A DNA stretch of 64,000 nt from Arthrobacter sp. EpRS71 (GCF_001512285.1 NZ_LNUV01000004.1:124001-188000); one strand, 5' to 3'. Shown: positions 19,603-29,222, numbered from the stretch's first letter. Numbers and translations: made by a program. The notes: generated by a model from the sequence alone, not told the origin.

Positions 19603-22071
19603 TTAGGCGGTAGCGAGCCCCTCGACGGGCGACAATCGTGCCGCCCGCCGGGCAGGAATCACCGATGCCAGGAGCCCGGCCACCACCGCGACGCCGAAGA
19701 CTGCGGCCAACTGCAGCCACGGCACAGCCGGAACAACAGTGGCCACGCCGCCCAGGGTTGCCTGCGCTCCAAGCCATCCGTACACAATGCCCATGCCGGC
19801 TCCCATGATCGCTGCCACGCCTGCGACAAGCACAGCCTCGATGGCCAGCATCCCGCGGAGTTGGCCTTTGGTCAGGCCAAGCGCCCGGAGGAGCGAGTTT
19901 TCCCGTGTCCGTTCAAAGACGGAAAGGGACAGGGTATTGGCCACACCGATCAGGGCAATAACCACTGCCACACCGAGCAGCCCCGTAACCACCAGCAGCA
20001 GGACGTCGATGATGCTGTTGAAGGTCACCCGCTCTATCGCAGCTCCGCTGACGGTGCGCTCCTGCACTCCCAACGCTGCGGCAACTTCTTTCTGGATGGC
20101 CTGAACCCGGTCTGCTGACACGGAGTCGTCCAGTTTCACCCACACCATGGCAGGTGTTTCCGGCAGTGGGGCTGAGGAGATACTGGTGCTCTCCACGAAG
20201 CCCGGGACGTGGCGGGTCCGCAGAACCTTGGCGTCGAGCGATACGTTGCCGGACGCCGTCGTGATGGTGGCAGGGCCCTCAGGGGAGTCTTCAGGCAGGT
20301 AGACCGTTCCCGGAGCGGGCTTGAGGTGGTTGTCGCGGAGGACCGACCCGGCATCTGTGGCGCTGAGGCTGTAGATCGTGCTGCCGCCATCGGGCGTGGT
20401 GGCATCACTCAGCGTTCCCACCGGTTGGAGCAGCACCGCAGCGCTCACGCCGTCGAGGGCTTTGATTAGGGAGACAGCATCGCCGGGGTCGCGTCCACCG
20501 TCCACAGCGGTCTGCGCGGAAAGGTCCACCGGATAATTTTCGGCCAGGGTGTCGTTGAACGCCTGCCGGGAGGTGGCCGCGCCTGTCATCATCAAGGACA
20601 CCAGGGTGACACCGATCAGCAGCGCAGCAGCGGTTGCCGACGTGCGGGCGGGGTTGCGGGTGGCATTGACAGCGGCGAGCTTGCCCGGAACACCGGCCGG
20701 AGCTGCCAGGCGCCCGGCCAGCGACACAACGGTGGGGATGAACAGTGATGAGCAGAGCAGGATGCCAACGAACGAGGCTGCACCGCCCAGCAGTGCAAGG
20801 GGAAGCGACACCTTCATGCTGCCGTACACCAGCAGCGCAGAACCACCCGCGAGGGCGATGAGGCCCAGTATCAAGCGGAACTTGCCGCGACGGTTCCGCA
20901 CGGATGCGTCATCGGCGGGCCGCAAGGCGGCAAGGGGCGCGACGGCGGTCGCGGCCTTGGCGGGCACCAGCGCCGCCACCACGGTCAGCAAGGTTCCGGC
21001 CACCAGGCCGGCAATGATGGCCGACGGCGGCACCGCCAACGTCGCGAAGGCTTGCTCGGGTTGGGACTTGGCCCAGGCAATCAGCCCGGTCATCAGGCCG
21101 GTGGCTGCAAGGACGCCCAGTACCGAGGAAACGAATCCCACCACGAGTGCCTCGAGCATGACAGATCCCCGGATCTGCGACCGCCCGGCGCCCAGGCAGC
21201 GCAGGAGCGCCAGTTCCCTGGTCCGCTGAGCCACCAGGACTGAGAAGGTGTTGGCCACCACCAGGGTGGAGACCAGAATCGCGACGCCGGCGAAGGCAAG
21301 CAGGACAACCGTCAGCTGGTCCTGACCGGCGCTCAGCATGGCCACGGTGGAGGTGACCTTTTCCTGCGCAGTTTCCACCACGGGGTCAACCGCGCCCGCG
21401 GATTCCATGCGGTGCGCGATGTACTCCTTGGCCGCAGACACGTCTTCTCCGGGCTTCAGCGCGAATTGGAGGCCAGCGAAGCCGGCCCCCGCATCTTGGA
21501 CTGCGTTCAGTACGGACTCGGAAGCAATCAACTGGGCAGCTGACGACGAGAAAGGATCGTTGGTGGACTGGATCAGGCCCGTAATGGTCACCTTGGCGTT
21601 CTTGACCGGCCCGGCACCGCGCAGCTCCAGAGTGCTGCCAACGGAGAGACCCAAGTGCGCGGCAGTTTTCACATCGACTGCTGCGTCCAATGCTTGTGAA
21701 GGCATGGATCCCGAGGAAAGGACGGCACCTTCCAGGGAAGTGGGGGCCACCTTGCGGAGATGACCATACTGCTCTCCACCGCCGGCCTCAAACGTCACAT
21801 ACGTGGATCGCTCCGCATAGCTGTCTTCCACCGCCGGGGACGAAGCGGCAGCATCCACTGCAGCTTGGGTAAAAGCTTCACCGTTCTTGGACGTGGCAAC
21901 GAGGTCGGCGTTCCGGTACGCCTCTCCGATGCTCGCACCCAGAGATGCGTTGGTGCTCGCGCCCACCATGAGCGTGGAAGAGAGGAACATGACAGACAAC
22001 ATCACGGCCAGGCCGATGGCAACGAACCGCCGGAAATGCGTCGTCACTTGGGAAAGGGCAACACGCAACAT
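19603..22071 (-). CDS. MacB/FtsX-family ABC transporter permease (two-unit)
   Basis: 822-residue permease. The N-terminus HFRRFVAIGLAVMLSVMFLSSTLMVG is the first membrane helix, followed by an external MacB-like periplasmic core domain. Next is a first FtsX core (VLLAFAGVAILVSTLVVANTFSVLVAQRTRELALLRCLGAGRSQIRGSVMLEALVVGFVSSVLGVLAATGL). A second core with its own external domain ends the protein (IALIGVANTLSLSVFERTRENSLLRALGLTKGQLRGMLAIEAVLVAGVAAIMGAGMG). This duplicated layout is common in Gram-positive antimicrobial-peptide or lipid exporters. ATG 22071 lies 3 nt after the ATPase stop, so the two are one operon. The substrate is unknown. Confidence 0.92.
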   Translation of the reverse strand: MLRVALSQVTTHFRRFVAIGLAVMLSVMFLSSTLMVGASTNASLGASIGEAYRNADLVATSKNGEAFTQAAVDAAASSPAVEDSYAERSTYVTFEAGGGEQYGHLRKVAPTSLEGAVLSSGSMPSQALDAAVDVKTAAHLGLSVGSTLELRGAGPVKNAKVTITGLIQSTNDPFSSSAAQLIASESVLNAVQDAGAGFAGLQFALKPGEDVSAAKEYIAHRMESAGAVDPVVETAQEKVTSTVAMLSAGQDQLTVVLLAFAGVAILVSTLVVANTFSVLVAQRTRELALLRCLGAGRSQIRGSVMLEALVVGFVSSVLGVLAATGLMTGLIAWAKSQPEQAFATLAVPPSAIIAGLVAGTLLTVVAALVPAKAATAVAPLAALRPADDASVRNRRGKFRLILGLIALAGGSALLVYGSMKVSLPLALLGGAASFVGILLCSSLFIPTVVSLAGRLAAPAGVPGKLAAVNATRNPARTSATAAALLIGVTLVSLMMTGAATSRQAFNDTLAENYPVDLSAQTAVDGGRDPGDAVSLIKALDGVSAAVLLQPVGTLSDATTPDGGSTIYSLSATDAGSVLRDNHLKPAPGTVYLPEDSPEGPATITTASGNVSLDAKVLRTRHVPGFVESTSISSAPLPETPAMVWVKLDDSVSADRVQAIQKEVAAALGVQERTVSGAAIERVTFNSIIDVLLLVVTGLLGVAVVIALIGVANTLSLSVFERTRENSLLRALGLTKGQLRGMLAIEAVLVAGVAAIMGAGMGIVYGWLGAQATLGGVATVVPAVPWLQLAAVFGVAVVAGLLASVIPARRAARLSPVEGLATA

Positions 22072-22074
22072 GCC

Positions 22075-22869
22075 TCAGGCCCCCAGCTTGCCGAGGCCGG
22101 TCAGGACAGAGTCGGCGGTGGGGTTGTGAATCTCGCCCACCAGTCCGCCGTCGCTCATCAACACCACGCGGTCCGCATAGCTGGCAGCAACGGGATCGTG
22201 GGTGACCATGATGATGGTTTGGCCCATCTCCTGGCTGCTCCTGCGCAGGAGGGCCAGGACTTCTCCGCCGGCCTTCGAATCCAGGTTCCCGGTAGGTTCA
22301 TCTCCGAACACGACGTCCGGCCGGGTCAGCAAGGCCCGGGCAACAGCCACACGCTGCTGCTGGCCCCCGGAGAGCTCATGCGGACGATGCTTCAAGCGGT
22401 CCTTCAGCCCCAGGGTGCTCACCACGGTGTCCAACCATCCGGCGTCGGCGGTGGTTCCAGCCAAGGCAAGCGGCAGCGTGATGTTCTGCTCGGCAGTCAA
22501 CGTTGGCACCAGGTTGAAGGCCTGGAAGACGAACCCGATCCGCTCCCGCCGGAGCGCCGTGAGTTGGCGGTCGTTGAGCCCCGTAAGTTCCGTGCCGCCC
22601 AAGACGATGCGTCCTGAGTCGGCACTGTCCAGGCCGGCAAGGCAATGCATGAGCGTTGATTTGCCGGAACCGGAGGGTCCCATGATGGCAGTGAACTTTC
22701 CGGCGTCGAAGCTCACGGACACCTTGTTCAGGGCAGTGACGCTGGTATCGGCTCGCCCATAGCTTTTGGTCAGCTCATGCGCCTCGACGGCTGGACGGGC
22801 AGTGGTGCCATTCGATCCTGCGGGCCGGCCGGATCCTGACGGGTGGGGGAAGGACGTGAAAGTTGTCAT
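22075..22869 (-). CDS. ABC transporter ATP-binding protein (LolD/MacB type)
   Basis: 264 residues. Walker A GPSGSGKSTLM, Q-loop VFQAFNLVP, signature LSGGQQQRVAVARAL, Walker B DVVFGDEPTGNLD and H-loop VTHDP are all canonical for the MacB/LolD class. The N-terminal 25 residues are a Ser/Gly/Pro-rich lead. It partners the permease 3 nt downstream. It lies 111 bp after the response regulator gene and has its own leaderless -10 box, so it may be transcribed both with and without the two-component genes. Confidence 0.95.
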   Translation of the reverse strand: MTTFTSFPHPSGSGRPAGSNGTTARPAVEAHELTKSYGRADTSVTALNKVSVSFDAGKFTAIMGPSGSGKSTLMHCLAGLDSADSGRIVLGGTELTGLNDRQLTALRRERIGFVFQAFNLVPTLTAEQNITLPLALAGTTADAGWLDTVVSTLGLKDRLKHRPHELSGGQQQRVAVARALLTRPDVVFGDEPTGNLDSKAGGEVLALLRRSSQEMGQTIIMVTHDPVAASYADRVVLMSDGGLVGEIHNPTADSVLTGLGKLGA

Positions 22870-22875
22870 GTTTCC

Positions 22876-22881
22876 ACGCTA
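22876..22881 (-). promoter_or_regulatory. -10 box (TAGCGT) upstream of the ABC ATPase gene
   Basis: On the minus strand TAGCGT is followed by 6 nt (GGAAAC) and ATG 22869. It suggests a promoter inside the regulator-transporter cluster. GGAAAC could also act as a weak ribosome-binding site. Confidence 0.45.
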
Positions 22882-22980
22882 TGTTTCAGCCTTGCCAGGC
22901 GGGATCGGGCTGCGGGCCCATTGTCAGGAAGCCCTGGTCATACCGTGGTCTGAGTTTGGAGGCCGAACGGTATGAGCAGC

Positions 22981-23694
22981 CTAGGTTCCGGGGGACACAA
23001 TCCCAGTCTCATAGGCGATGACCACTACCTGCACCCGGTCCCTGGCGCCAAGCTTGGCCAGGATATGGCCCACATGGGTCTTCACCGTCGCCTCGGAGAG
23101 GAACAGCCCCGCCGCGATCTCGGGATTCGACTGGCCCTGGGCGATCAGCTGGAAAACCTCGCGCTCGCGGGCCGTGAGGCGTTCCACTGCCGCGGCGTGC
23201 TCACTCTGCTCGGGAGTCTGTGTTCTGAGAAGAGGCGCCACGTGGTCCAGCAGGCGGCGTGTGGTGGACGGCGCGATCACTGCATCGCCCCGGTAAACGG
23301 TGCGGATAGCCTCGAGGAGTTCCTCGGGTGGCGCATCCTTCAGGAGGAACCCGCTGGCACCTGCCTGGATTGCGGCAAGGGCGTACTCATCGAGGTCGAA
23401 GGTGGTCAGCACCACAATCTTGATCTCGGCCCGCTGGGAACCCGAGGGCTGAGCAGTTGCTTGCTCCAGTATCCGCCGGGTTGCTTCGATGCCGTCCATC
23501 CCGGGCATGCGGACATCCATCAGGACCACATCGGCTGCAGTGGCGCTGAGTGCTTGGACAGCCTCAATTCCGTTGCCGGCCTCGGCAACCACTTCAAGGT
23601 CCGGCTGTGAATTGATGAGCATGCCAAAACCCGAACGGACCAAATGCTGGTCATCAACCAGGGCCACCCGGATGGGTGCAGGAACGTCAGACAT
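22981..23694 (-). CDS. NarL/LuxR-type response regulator
   Basis: 237 residues. The receiver domain (residues 8-125) has the acidic pocket Asp14/Asp15, phospho-acceptor Asp60 (DVVLMDVRMPGMDG) and the conserved Lys in FLLKDAPPEELL. The C-terminal LuxR helix-turn-helix is LTAREREVFQLIAQGQSNPEIAAGLFLSEATVKTHVGHILAKLGARDRVQVVVIAYETG. I start at ATG 23694, 4 nt after the kinase stop, because upstream in-frame codons lie inside the kinase gene. It forms a pair with that kinase and probably controls the ABC exporter genes directly downstream. Confidence 0.95.
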   Translation of the reverse strand: MSDVPAPIRVALVDDQHLVRSGFGMLINSQPDLEVVAEAGNGIEAVQALSATAADVVLMDVRMPGMDGIEATRRILEQATAQPSGSQRAEIKIVVLTTFDLDEYALAAIQAGASGFLLKDAPPEELLEAIRTVYRGDAVIAPSTTRRLLDHVAPLLRTQTPEQSEHAAAVERLTAREREVFQLIAQGQSNPEIAAGLFLSEATVKTHVGHILAKLGARDRVQVVVIAYETGIVSPGT

Positions 23695-23698
23695 GGGT

Positions 23699-24883
23699 TT
23701 AGGCCTCCGAATAGGGGATGAAAGCGGACACACGGAAACCGCCGCCCTGTTCAGGGCCTGCGGCCAAGGAACCATCGTAGAGGGAGACCCGCTCACCCAT
23801 ACCCCTCAGGCCGTTGCCACCACCTGCCGACGGCGGATCAGCGGCGGCGCCCCGGCCGTCGTCGACGATGTCCAATTGCAGGCCGCGGGCCTGCCAGGTC
23901 AGCGTCACACTGGCCACAGCTTTAGGGCCGGCGTGTTTCATGACGTTGGTGAGGGCTTCCTGAATGATGCGGTATGCCGTTAGTTCGGCACCGGCGGGAA
24001 GTGCCCGGCGGGCTGCCCCGATCTGGTCAAAGGTGACCTGGAGCGTGGCCGCGCGGAAGCCCAGCAGGAGTTCATCGAGGTCTGACAGCCGCGGTTGCGG
24101 GCGGGTAGGGGACTCGTCGTTGGAGCGGAGGACGCCAAGCAGCCGCCGCATTTCCCCCAGCGAGTCCCTGCCCGTTGCTGCGATGGTGGCCAGCGCTTCG
24201 GTGGCGAGCTCCGGTTTCGCCGCGGCCGCGTACCGTGCGCCGTCCGCCTGGGTGATGATGACGGACAGTGAGTGGGCAACGATGTCGTGCATTTCGCGCG
24301 CGATGTGCGAGCGTTCGTCGGCCGCGGCCAACTGGCGCTCCTGCTGCTGTTCCACCTCGAGCCTTCGGGTCCGGTCTTCCAATGCCTGAAGTTGGAGCCG
24401 CCGCACCCGGGTGAGGTCACCCAAGGTCCAGCTCACCAGCACCAGCATCCAAATCAACACTGTGTAAAGGGCGCCAATGGTGAGCCCCATAATGCCCGAC
24501 TCGGTAGTGCTGGAGTACTCACGCGTCGTCAGCATGATGCCGCCCACCATTCCGGCCACCAGGACTGTGCGGCTTGCCCACGCCGGCCCGTAGGCCGCGG
24601 TTGCGTAGATGACCAGGGGGACTGCGATCTGGCCGGCCACAGGCTCGGAGCCCACCGCCCATTGGATCAGGCACACCAGGATTACGACGCCGGCGGCAAC
24701 GGCTGGGCGCGTGCGTCGCCACGCCAGGGGGAGCAGCAGGCTGCAGGAAAGGACAAATAGCCAAGGTCGTGAAGCCAGCAGATAGACCGGACCAAAAAGG
24801 AGTATCAGCAAGGACGTCGCCGTCATATCCACTTTGAAGCGGTTGATCCGGAACCATTCATATACTGCGTGCCTTCTGTCCAC
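23699..24883 (-). CDS. DesK-like sensor histidine kinase
   Basis: 394 residues. Several membrane helices lie between residues 20 and 155, with only short loops, so it probably senses a signal in or near the membrane. The dimerisation domain is HisKA_3 type, with phospho-acceptor His199 in [24 protein letters not shown]. The ATPase domain has the N box ([15 protein letters not shown]) and glycine motifs ([25 protein letters not shown]). GTG 24883 is the start; TAGAGT lies 6 nt upstream. It heads the operon kinase-regulator-ABC ATPase-permease and is divergent from leuB. Confidence 0.93.
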   Translation of the reverse strand: MDRRHAVYEWFRINRFKVDMTATSLLILLFGPVYLLASRPWLFVLSCSLLLPLAWRRTRPAVAAGVVILVCLIQWAVGSEPVAGQIAVPLVIYATAAYGPAWASRTVLVAGMVGGIMLTTREYSSTTESGIMGLTIGALYTVLIWMLVLVSWTLGDLTRVRRLQLQALEDRTRRLEVEQQQERQLAAADERSHIAREMHDIVAHSLSVIITQADGARYAAAAKPELATEALATIAATGRDSLGEMRRLLGVLRSNDESPTRPQPRLSDLDELLLGFRAATLQVTFDQIGAARRALPAGAELTAYRIIQEALTNVMKHAGPKAVASVTLTWQARGLQLDIVDDGRGAAADPPSAGGGNGLRGMGERVSLYDGSLAAGPEQGGGFRVSAFIPYSEA

Positions 24884-24889
24884 GCTACG

Positions 24890-24895
24890 ACTCTA
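24890..24895 (-). promoter_or_regulatory. -10 box (TAGAGT) of the leaderless histidine kinase gene
   Basis: On the minus strand TAGAGT is followed by 6 nt and GTG 24883. The same hexamer is the -10 of the tRNA-Lys and tRNA-Gln promoters. Confidence 0.55.
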
Positions 24896-24972
24896 TGCTC
24901 TTGGTCCGGAGGCGGGCATCATGCCGTGGTCTGAATCGGCACGACGTGGAGTGTTCGCAGAATGAGACGATT

Positions 24973-25003
24973 TTGACCAGCATGTGGATTGCTTGGCTAG
25001 ATA
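24973..25003 (+). promoter_or_regulatory. Promoter of leuB
   Basis: TTGACC (24973-24978) and TAGATA (24998-25003) are 19 bp apart; CTAGAT would give 18 bp. The -10 ends 5-6 nt before ATG 25009, so leuB is probably leaderless. TGAGACGAT just upstream (24963-24971) resembles the TGAGATACGAT arm in the ilvBNC region. Confidence 0.55.
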
Positions 25004-25008
25004 GAGCT

Positions 25009-26061
25009 ATGAGTGCAACGTCCATCAATCTCGCTGTCATCCCTGGCGACGGCATTGGCCCAGAGGTCATCGCCGAAGCCGTCAAGGTCCTCGAAAAGGC
25101 CGTCGCCGCCGAAGGCGTCGCCCTTGAACTGACCAACTACAAGCTCGGTGCCCAGCACTGGCTTGAGACTGGCGAGACGCTCCCGGACGAGGTTCTGGCG
25201 GATCTGCGGACCCGCGATGCCATCCTCTTTGGTGCAGTAGGCGCTGCGCCGGGCGACACCCGCATCCCTTCCGGCATCATTGAACGCGAGATGTTGCTGA
25301 AGCTCCGATTCAGCCTTGACCACTATGTGAACCTGCGCCCGTCCCGCCTCTATGGCACAGTCGGCAGCCCCTTGGCCAACCCCGGCACCATCGATTTCAT
25401 TGTGGTCCGGGAAGGTACCGAGGGCCCGTACGTGGGCAACGGTGGCACGCTGCGCGGCGGAACGCCGCACGAGGTCGCCACCGAAGTGTCACTTAACACC
25501 GCCCACGGTGTGGAGCGCGTTGTCCGTGACGCCTTCCGCCGTGCCAGCGAGCGTCCCCGCAAGCACGTCACCCTTGTCCACAAGCACAACGTGCTCGTGT
25601 TTGCCGGGCACCTCTGGAAGAGGACTGTGGAGGCCGTGGCCCAGGAATTCCCCGAGGTCACCCACGACTACCTGCACATCGACGCGGCCACCATCTTCAT
25701 GGTGACCGAGCCCTCGCGCTTTGATGTCATCGTCACCGACAACCTCTTCGGCGACATTCTCACCGACCTCGCTGCTGCCGTTACCGGCGGCATTGGCCTG
25801 GCGGCATCGGGCAACATCAACATGGACCGCACAGCACCGTCCATGTTTGAGCCCGTCCACGGCTCCGCTCCGGACATCGCCGGACAACAGAAAGCCGATC
25901 CCACCGCGGCCATCCTCTCCGCAGTGCTTCTCCTGGACCACCTTGGCTACACCACGGCGGCCCGAAAGATCGAAGCGGCAGTAGTCGCCGACGTCGAGAG
26001 CCGCACCGGCGAGCCACGCAGCACAGCTGCCATTGGCGACGCTATTGCGGCCGCACTTTAG
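25009..26061 (+). CDS. leuB: 3-isopropylmalate dehydrogenase
   Basis: NAD- and Mg-dependent oxidative decarboxylase of leucine synthesis. 350 residues. Recognisable are PGDGIGPEV at the N-terminus, the substrate-binding arginines ([17 protein letters not shown]), the [11 protein letters not shown] motif, Lys/Asp metal-site segments ([46 protein letters not shown]) and the cofactor loop [28 protein letters not shown] 25009 fits both the family start and the -10 spacing. It stands alone, 117 bp before ilvE, away from leuCD at 36.9 kb. Confidence 0.98.
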   Translation: MSATSINLAVIPGDGIGPEVIAEAVKVLEKAVAAEGVALELTNYKLGAQHWLETGETLPDEVLADLRTRDAILFGAVGAAPGDTRIPSGIIEREMLLKLRFSLDHYVNLRPSRLYGTVGSPLANPGTIDFIVVREGTEGPYVGNGGTLRGGTPHEVATEVSLNTAHGVERVVRDAFRRASERPRKHVTLVHKHNVLVFAGHLWKRTVEAVAQEFPEVTHDYLHIDAATIFMVTEPSRFDVIVTDNLFGDILTDLAAAVTGGIGLAASGNINMDRTAPSMFEPVHGSAPDIAGQQKADPTAAILSAVLLLDHLGYTTAARKIEAAVVADVESRTGEPRSTAAIGDAIAAAL

Positions 26062-26178
26062 GCCCAATACTCAGGCGTAAGCTTGTCTTGAATTATTTAC
26101 CTGCTTCCCTGGTCCATCGCTGAACCACACCCTTCTGGGCCCGGTTCGCCCTGCCAGGTAGCTGACTGTGGAGGAAAC

Positions 26179-27291
26179 ATGACTCAGACTGCCCATGGCG
26201 TCGAATTCAGCCAGCAGCTTTCGGAAACACCGAAGTCTGCTGAGGAGCGTGCAGCCGTCCTGGCGAACCCGGGATTTGGCGACTACTTCACCGACCACAC
26301 CGCCGTCGTTGACTACAAGGTTGACGCCGATGGCAATGGCGGTTGGCAGAACGCCCGGATCGAGCCTTACGGACCCATTTCCCTGGACCCCTCGGCCGCG
26401 GTTCTGCACTACGGCCAGGAGATCTTCGAAGGACTCAAGGCCTACCGCCACGCCGACGGCTCGGTGTGGACCTTCCGGCCCGAAGCCAACGCTGCACGCC
26501 TGAACAAGTCGGCCCGCCGCCTGGCCCTTCCTGAGCTGCCCGAGGAGTACTTCCTGGGCGCCATCCGGGAACTGGTGCAGGCAGATCGGGAATGGGTTCC
26601 GTCCGGCGACGGCGAGGCCCTGTACCTGCGTCCGTTCATGATTGCCACGGAGGCCTTCCTCGGAGTTCGGGCTGCCCGCGAAGTGTCTTTCCGGGTTATC
26701 GCTTCACCCGCAGGCAACTACTTTGGTGGGGAGCTCAAGCCCGTCTCCATCTGGATCTCCCGTGAATACGCCCGTGCCGGCCGTGGCGGGACCGGCGCGG
26801 CCAAGTGCGGAGGCAACTATGCTGCTTCCCTGATCGCGCAGCAGGAAGCCGAAGCGAACGGCTGCAAGCAGGTGCTTTTCCTGGACCACTTCAACGACGA
26901 CGCCGTGGAAGAACTCGGCGGCATGAACGTCTTCTTCGTGATGAAGGACGGTTCCCTGGTCACTCCCGCGCTCAGCGGCACCATCCTGGAAGGCGTGACG
27001 CGCATGTCCGTAATCCAGGTGGCCAAGGACATGGGCCGTGAGGTCTCCGAGCGCAAGATCACCCTGGACGAGTGGCGCGACGGCGTCGCTTCCGGCGAGA
27101 TCACTGAGGTTTTCGCTTGTGGCACGGCAGCCGTGATCACGCCGATCGGTGTGCTCAGGGACGCCACCGAGTTCATCGGCGCCGAGGATGCCAAGGCTGG
27201 CGAAACCACCATGGCCATCCGTGAGCAGCTTCTGGGCATCCAGACCGGCACCGTCGAGGATACCCATGGCTGGCTGACCCGCCTGGTCTAA
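26179..27291 (+). CDS. ilvE: Branched-chain amino acid aminotransferase
   Basis: PLP enzyme (fold type IV) for the last step of valine, isoleucine and leucine synthesis. 370 residues, the long BCAT II length. The PLP lysine is Lys209 in [13 protein letters not shown]. Other signatures are [42 protein letters not shown] and [24 protein letters not shown] precedes ATG 26179. The 117-bp gap after leuB contains a possible -10 TAAGCT (26078) but no clear -35; cotranscription with leuB is possible. Confidence 0.97.
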   Translation: MTQTAHGVEFSQQLSETPKSAEERAAVLANPGFGDYFTDHTAVVDYKVDADGNGGWQNARIEPYGPISLDPSAAVLHYGQEIFEGLKAYRHADGSVWTFRPEANAARLNKSARRLALPELPEEYFLGAIRELVQADREWVPSGDGEALYLRPFMIATEAFLGVRAAREVSFRVIASPAGNYFGGELKPVSIWISREYARAGRGGTGAAKCGGNYAASLIAQQEAEANGCKQVLFLDHFNDDAVEELGGMNVFFVMKDGSLVTPALSGTILEGVTRMSVIQVAKDMGREVSERKITLDEWRDGVASGEITEVFACGTAAVITPIGVLRDATEFIGAEDAKAGETTMAIREQLLGIQTGTVEDTHGWLTRLV

Positions 27292-27311
27292 CCTTCCTAC
27301 TCACCACACGC

Positions 27312-27349
27312 CGGCGGCCCTCCACTTGGTTTCAAGCGGAGGGCCGCCG
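27312..27349 (+). terminator. Terminator of ilvE
   Basis: A 12-bp stem (27312-27323/27338-27349) with an inner CTTG/CAAG stem and GTTT loop, followed by TTCTGCTT. Confidence 0.75.
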
Positions 27350-27364
27350 TTCTGCTTCCCCGGA

Positions 27365-27560
27365 CGCTCGATCACATCCCTCGGGTTTGCGTCGATCCCT
27401 CTGGCAGTTCCCTCGGGTTTGCGCCAACCCCCCTCGCAGTTCCCTCGGGCGTTCTAACGCTGTCGATCCTGGCACCTCAGCTGCCAGCCGGCGTCTAGCC
27501 CGGGAAGGGCGCGGGATGTGAGAGAGGGGTGGTGGGAAGGGCGTGGGATGTGAGAGAGCG
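27365..27560. repeat. Intergenic repeat cluster with 32-bp spacing
   Basis: TCCCTCGGGTTTGCG occurs at 27377 and 27409 and its first nine bases again at 27441 (period 32). A 25-bp unit containing GGGATGTGAGAGAG occurs at 27502-27526 and 27534-27558 (period 32). In opposite orientation the second set matches the first (CGCTCGATCACATCCC at 27365; reverse complement of 27545-27560 is CGCTCTCTCACATCCC) and the arm of the metG terminator. It lies between ilvE and a hydrolase gene. Function unknown. Confidence 0.6.
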
Positions 27561-27584
27561 TGGATTCAGTGCCAAGATGGGACA

Positions 27585-28400
27585 GTGACTTCAGAATCCA
27601 TGGGGACTTCCGGTGAATCATCCACCGGCCACTCCTCTTCCTTGCAGCGCAGCAGCGAGCTCACCCGCTTCCGGTTGGCCCCGAACCCGGGCCCGATGAG
27701 CCTGGACGGCACCAACTCTTACGTCATTGGCGCCCCGGGTTCGCCCTACGTCGCGGTGGTGGACCCCGGCCCTGATGACGAAAACCACTTGGCTGCGTTG
27801 GCATCGGCTGGTGTTGTGGACGTGGTCCTCATTACTCATCGGCATGCGGACCATACCGAGGCTTCAGCGCGTTTCCACCAGATCACCGGGGCGCCGGTCC
27901 GCGCTGCGTTGCCGGAGCATTGCCATGGTGGTGAGCCGCTCCAGGACGGGGAAGTGCTGACGGCCGGTGGCGTGGAGATCCGCGTGGTGGGAACCCCGGG
28001 CCACACGTCGGACTCCCTCTGCTTCCATCTCCCTCATGACGGCCCCACAGGATCCGTCCTGACCGGCGACACCATCCTGGGCCGTGGAACCACTGTCCTG
28101 GATTACCCGGATGGTCGGCTGGGGGATTACCTGGCAAGCTTGGACCGGCTCGAAGAGCTGGGTCCGGCAACCCTCCTCCCCGCCCACGGTCCGGTGCTGC
28201 CTGCCCTGGACGAGAAGTGCCGCGAGTACCGGGACCACCGTGAGCAGCGGCTTGACCAGATCAGGACGGCGCTGAAAAATCTCGGACAGGATGCATCGAT
28301 ACCAGCCGTCACCGATGCCGTTTATCCCGACGTCGCCCCTTCCGTCAGGTGGGCGGCCGAGACTTCCGTCGCCGCCCAGTTGGATTACCTCCGAAGCTAG
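27585..28400 (+). CDS. MBL-fold metallo-hydrolase (LACTB2/glyoxalase II-like)
   Basis: 271-residue metallo-beta-lactamase-fold hydrolase. The metal motif is exact: His85-x-His87-x-Asp89-His90 in LITHRHADHTEA. It is followed by VVGTPGHTSDSLCF, the bridging Asp in VLTGDTILGRGTTV, and the terminal His in LLPAHGPVLPALDEK. The C-terminal helices (EYRDHREQRLDQIRTAL, YPDVAPSVRWAAETSVAAQLDYL) resemble the winged-helix tail of LACTB2-like proteins. The substrate could be a thioester or RNA; it cannot be told here. GTG 27585 (6 nt after CAAGAT) or ATG 27600 may be the start. FAH-family gene follows after 23 bp. Confidence 0.88.
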   Translation: MTSESMGTSGESSTGHSSSLQRSSELTRFRLAPNPGPMSLDGTNSYVIGAPGSPYVAVVDPGPDDENHLAALASAGVVDVVLITHRHADHTEASARFHQITGAPVRAALPEHCHGGEPLQDGEVLTAGGVEIRVVGTPGHTSDSLCFHLPHDGPTGSVLTGDTILGRGTTVLDYPDGRLGDYLASLDRLEELGPATLLPAHGPVLPALDEKCREYRDHREQRLDQIRTALKNLGQDASIPAVTDAVYPDVAPSVRWAAETSVAAQLDYLRS

Positions 28401-28410
28401 GCCCGGACTG

Positions 28411-28416
28411 TAGGCT
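28411..28416 (+). promoter_or_regulatory. -10 box (TAGGCT) of the leaderless FAH-family gene
   Basis: TAGGCT is followed by 7 nt and ATG 28424, between the stop of the MBL gene and the start. No ribosome-binding site. Confidence 0.5.
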
Positions 28417-28423
28417 TGAGCCC

Positions 28424-29200
28424 ATGCGTATCGCCCGGTTTGTAGTTGATTCTGATCCCCTTTACGGCGTTGTTGAAGGCGAGCCCGGCAGTGAGGAAAT
28501 CACTGTCATCAACGGCGACCCCTTCTTCAATGGCGTTGAACGTACCCACGTGAAGCACAAGCTCGAGGACGTGCGGCTCCTCGCTCCGATCATTCCCCGA
28601 AGCAAGGTTATTGGCGTCGGCCGGAACTTCGCCGAGCACGCCGCAGAACTTGGCAACGAGGTTCCCCAGCAGCCGCTGCTGTTCCTGAAACCCAACACCT
28701 CCGTGGTCGGCCCGAACGATCCCATCGTCCTCCCCTCGTTCTCAGAGGAGGTCTCCTTCGAGGCTGAGCTGTGCGTAGTGATCGGCCGGATCTGCAAGGA
28801 CGTTCCCGAGGACCGTGTTGACGACGTCATCTTCGGTTACACCTGCGGCAACGACCTCACCGCCCGCGATGTCCAGAAGACGGACCTCCAGTGGGCACGG
28901 GCCAAAGGTTTCGACACCTCCGCGCCTCTGGGCCCGTGGATCGAAACCGATCTTGACCACGAGGACCTGACCATCCAAGGCCGCCTCAACGGCGAACTCC
29001 GCCAGGATGGCAGCACCAACCAGATGATCCGCGGCGTACGCGAGCTTGTCTCGATCGTTTCGCACGCATTCACGCTGCTTCCAGGTGATGTCATCATGAC
29101 CGGCACCCCCGCCGGTGTGGGCCTGGTCAAGGAGGGCGACCGTTTTGAAGTGGAGATCGAAGGCATTGGCCGTCTTTCCAACCCGGTGGTTCGCCGCTAG
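28424..29200 (+). CDS. Fumarylacetoacetate hydrolase family protein
   Basis: 258-residue enzyme of the FAH superfamily (C-C bond hydrolases, decarboxylases and isomerases acting on oxo-acids; includes acylpyruvases and HpcE-type enzymes). The fold signature is complete: VGRNFAEHAAELG, LFLKPNTSVVGPNDPIVLP, the metal ligands in FEAELCVVIGR and GYTCGNDLTARDVQKTDLQWARAKGFDTSAPLGPW, and the C-terminal VIMTGTPAGVGLVKEGD. The actual substrate cannot be inferred; oxaloacetate decarboxylase/acylpyruvase-like is common for this subgroup. It ends before a 20-bp terminator and precedes gltX. Confidence 0.92.
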   Translation: MRIARFVVDSDPLYGVVEGEPGSEEITVINGDPFFNGVERTHVKHKLEDVRLLAPIIPRSKVIGVGRNFAEHAAELGNEVPQQPLLFLKPNTSVVGPNDPIVLPSFSEEVSFEAELCVVIGRICKDVPEDRVDDVIFGYTCGNDLTARDVQKTDLQWARAKGFDTSAPLGPWIETDLDHEDLTIQGRLNGELRQDGSTNQMIRGVRELVSIVSHAFTLLPGDVIMTGTPAGVGLVKEGDRFEVEIEGIGRLSNPVVRR

Positions 29201-29222
29201 GCTCCCAGCCAGTCGTTGAAGA

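Noticed and set aside
27365-27560. Repeat cluster as a CRISPR array
   Set aside because: Repeats are imperfect, few, touch each other without spacers of constant size, and no cas genes are present.
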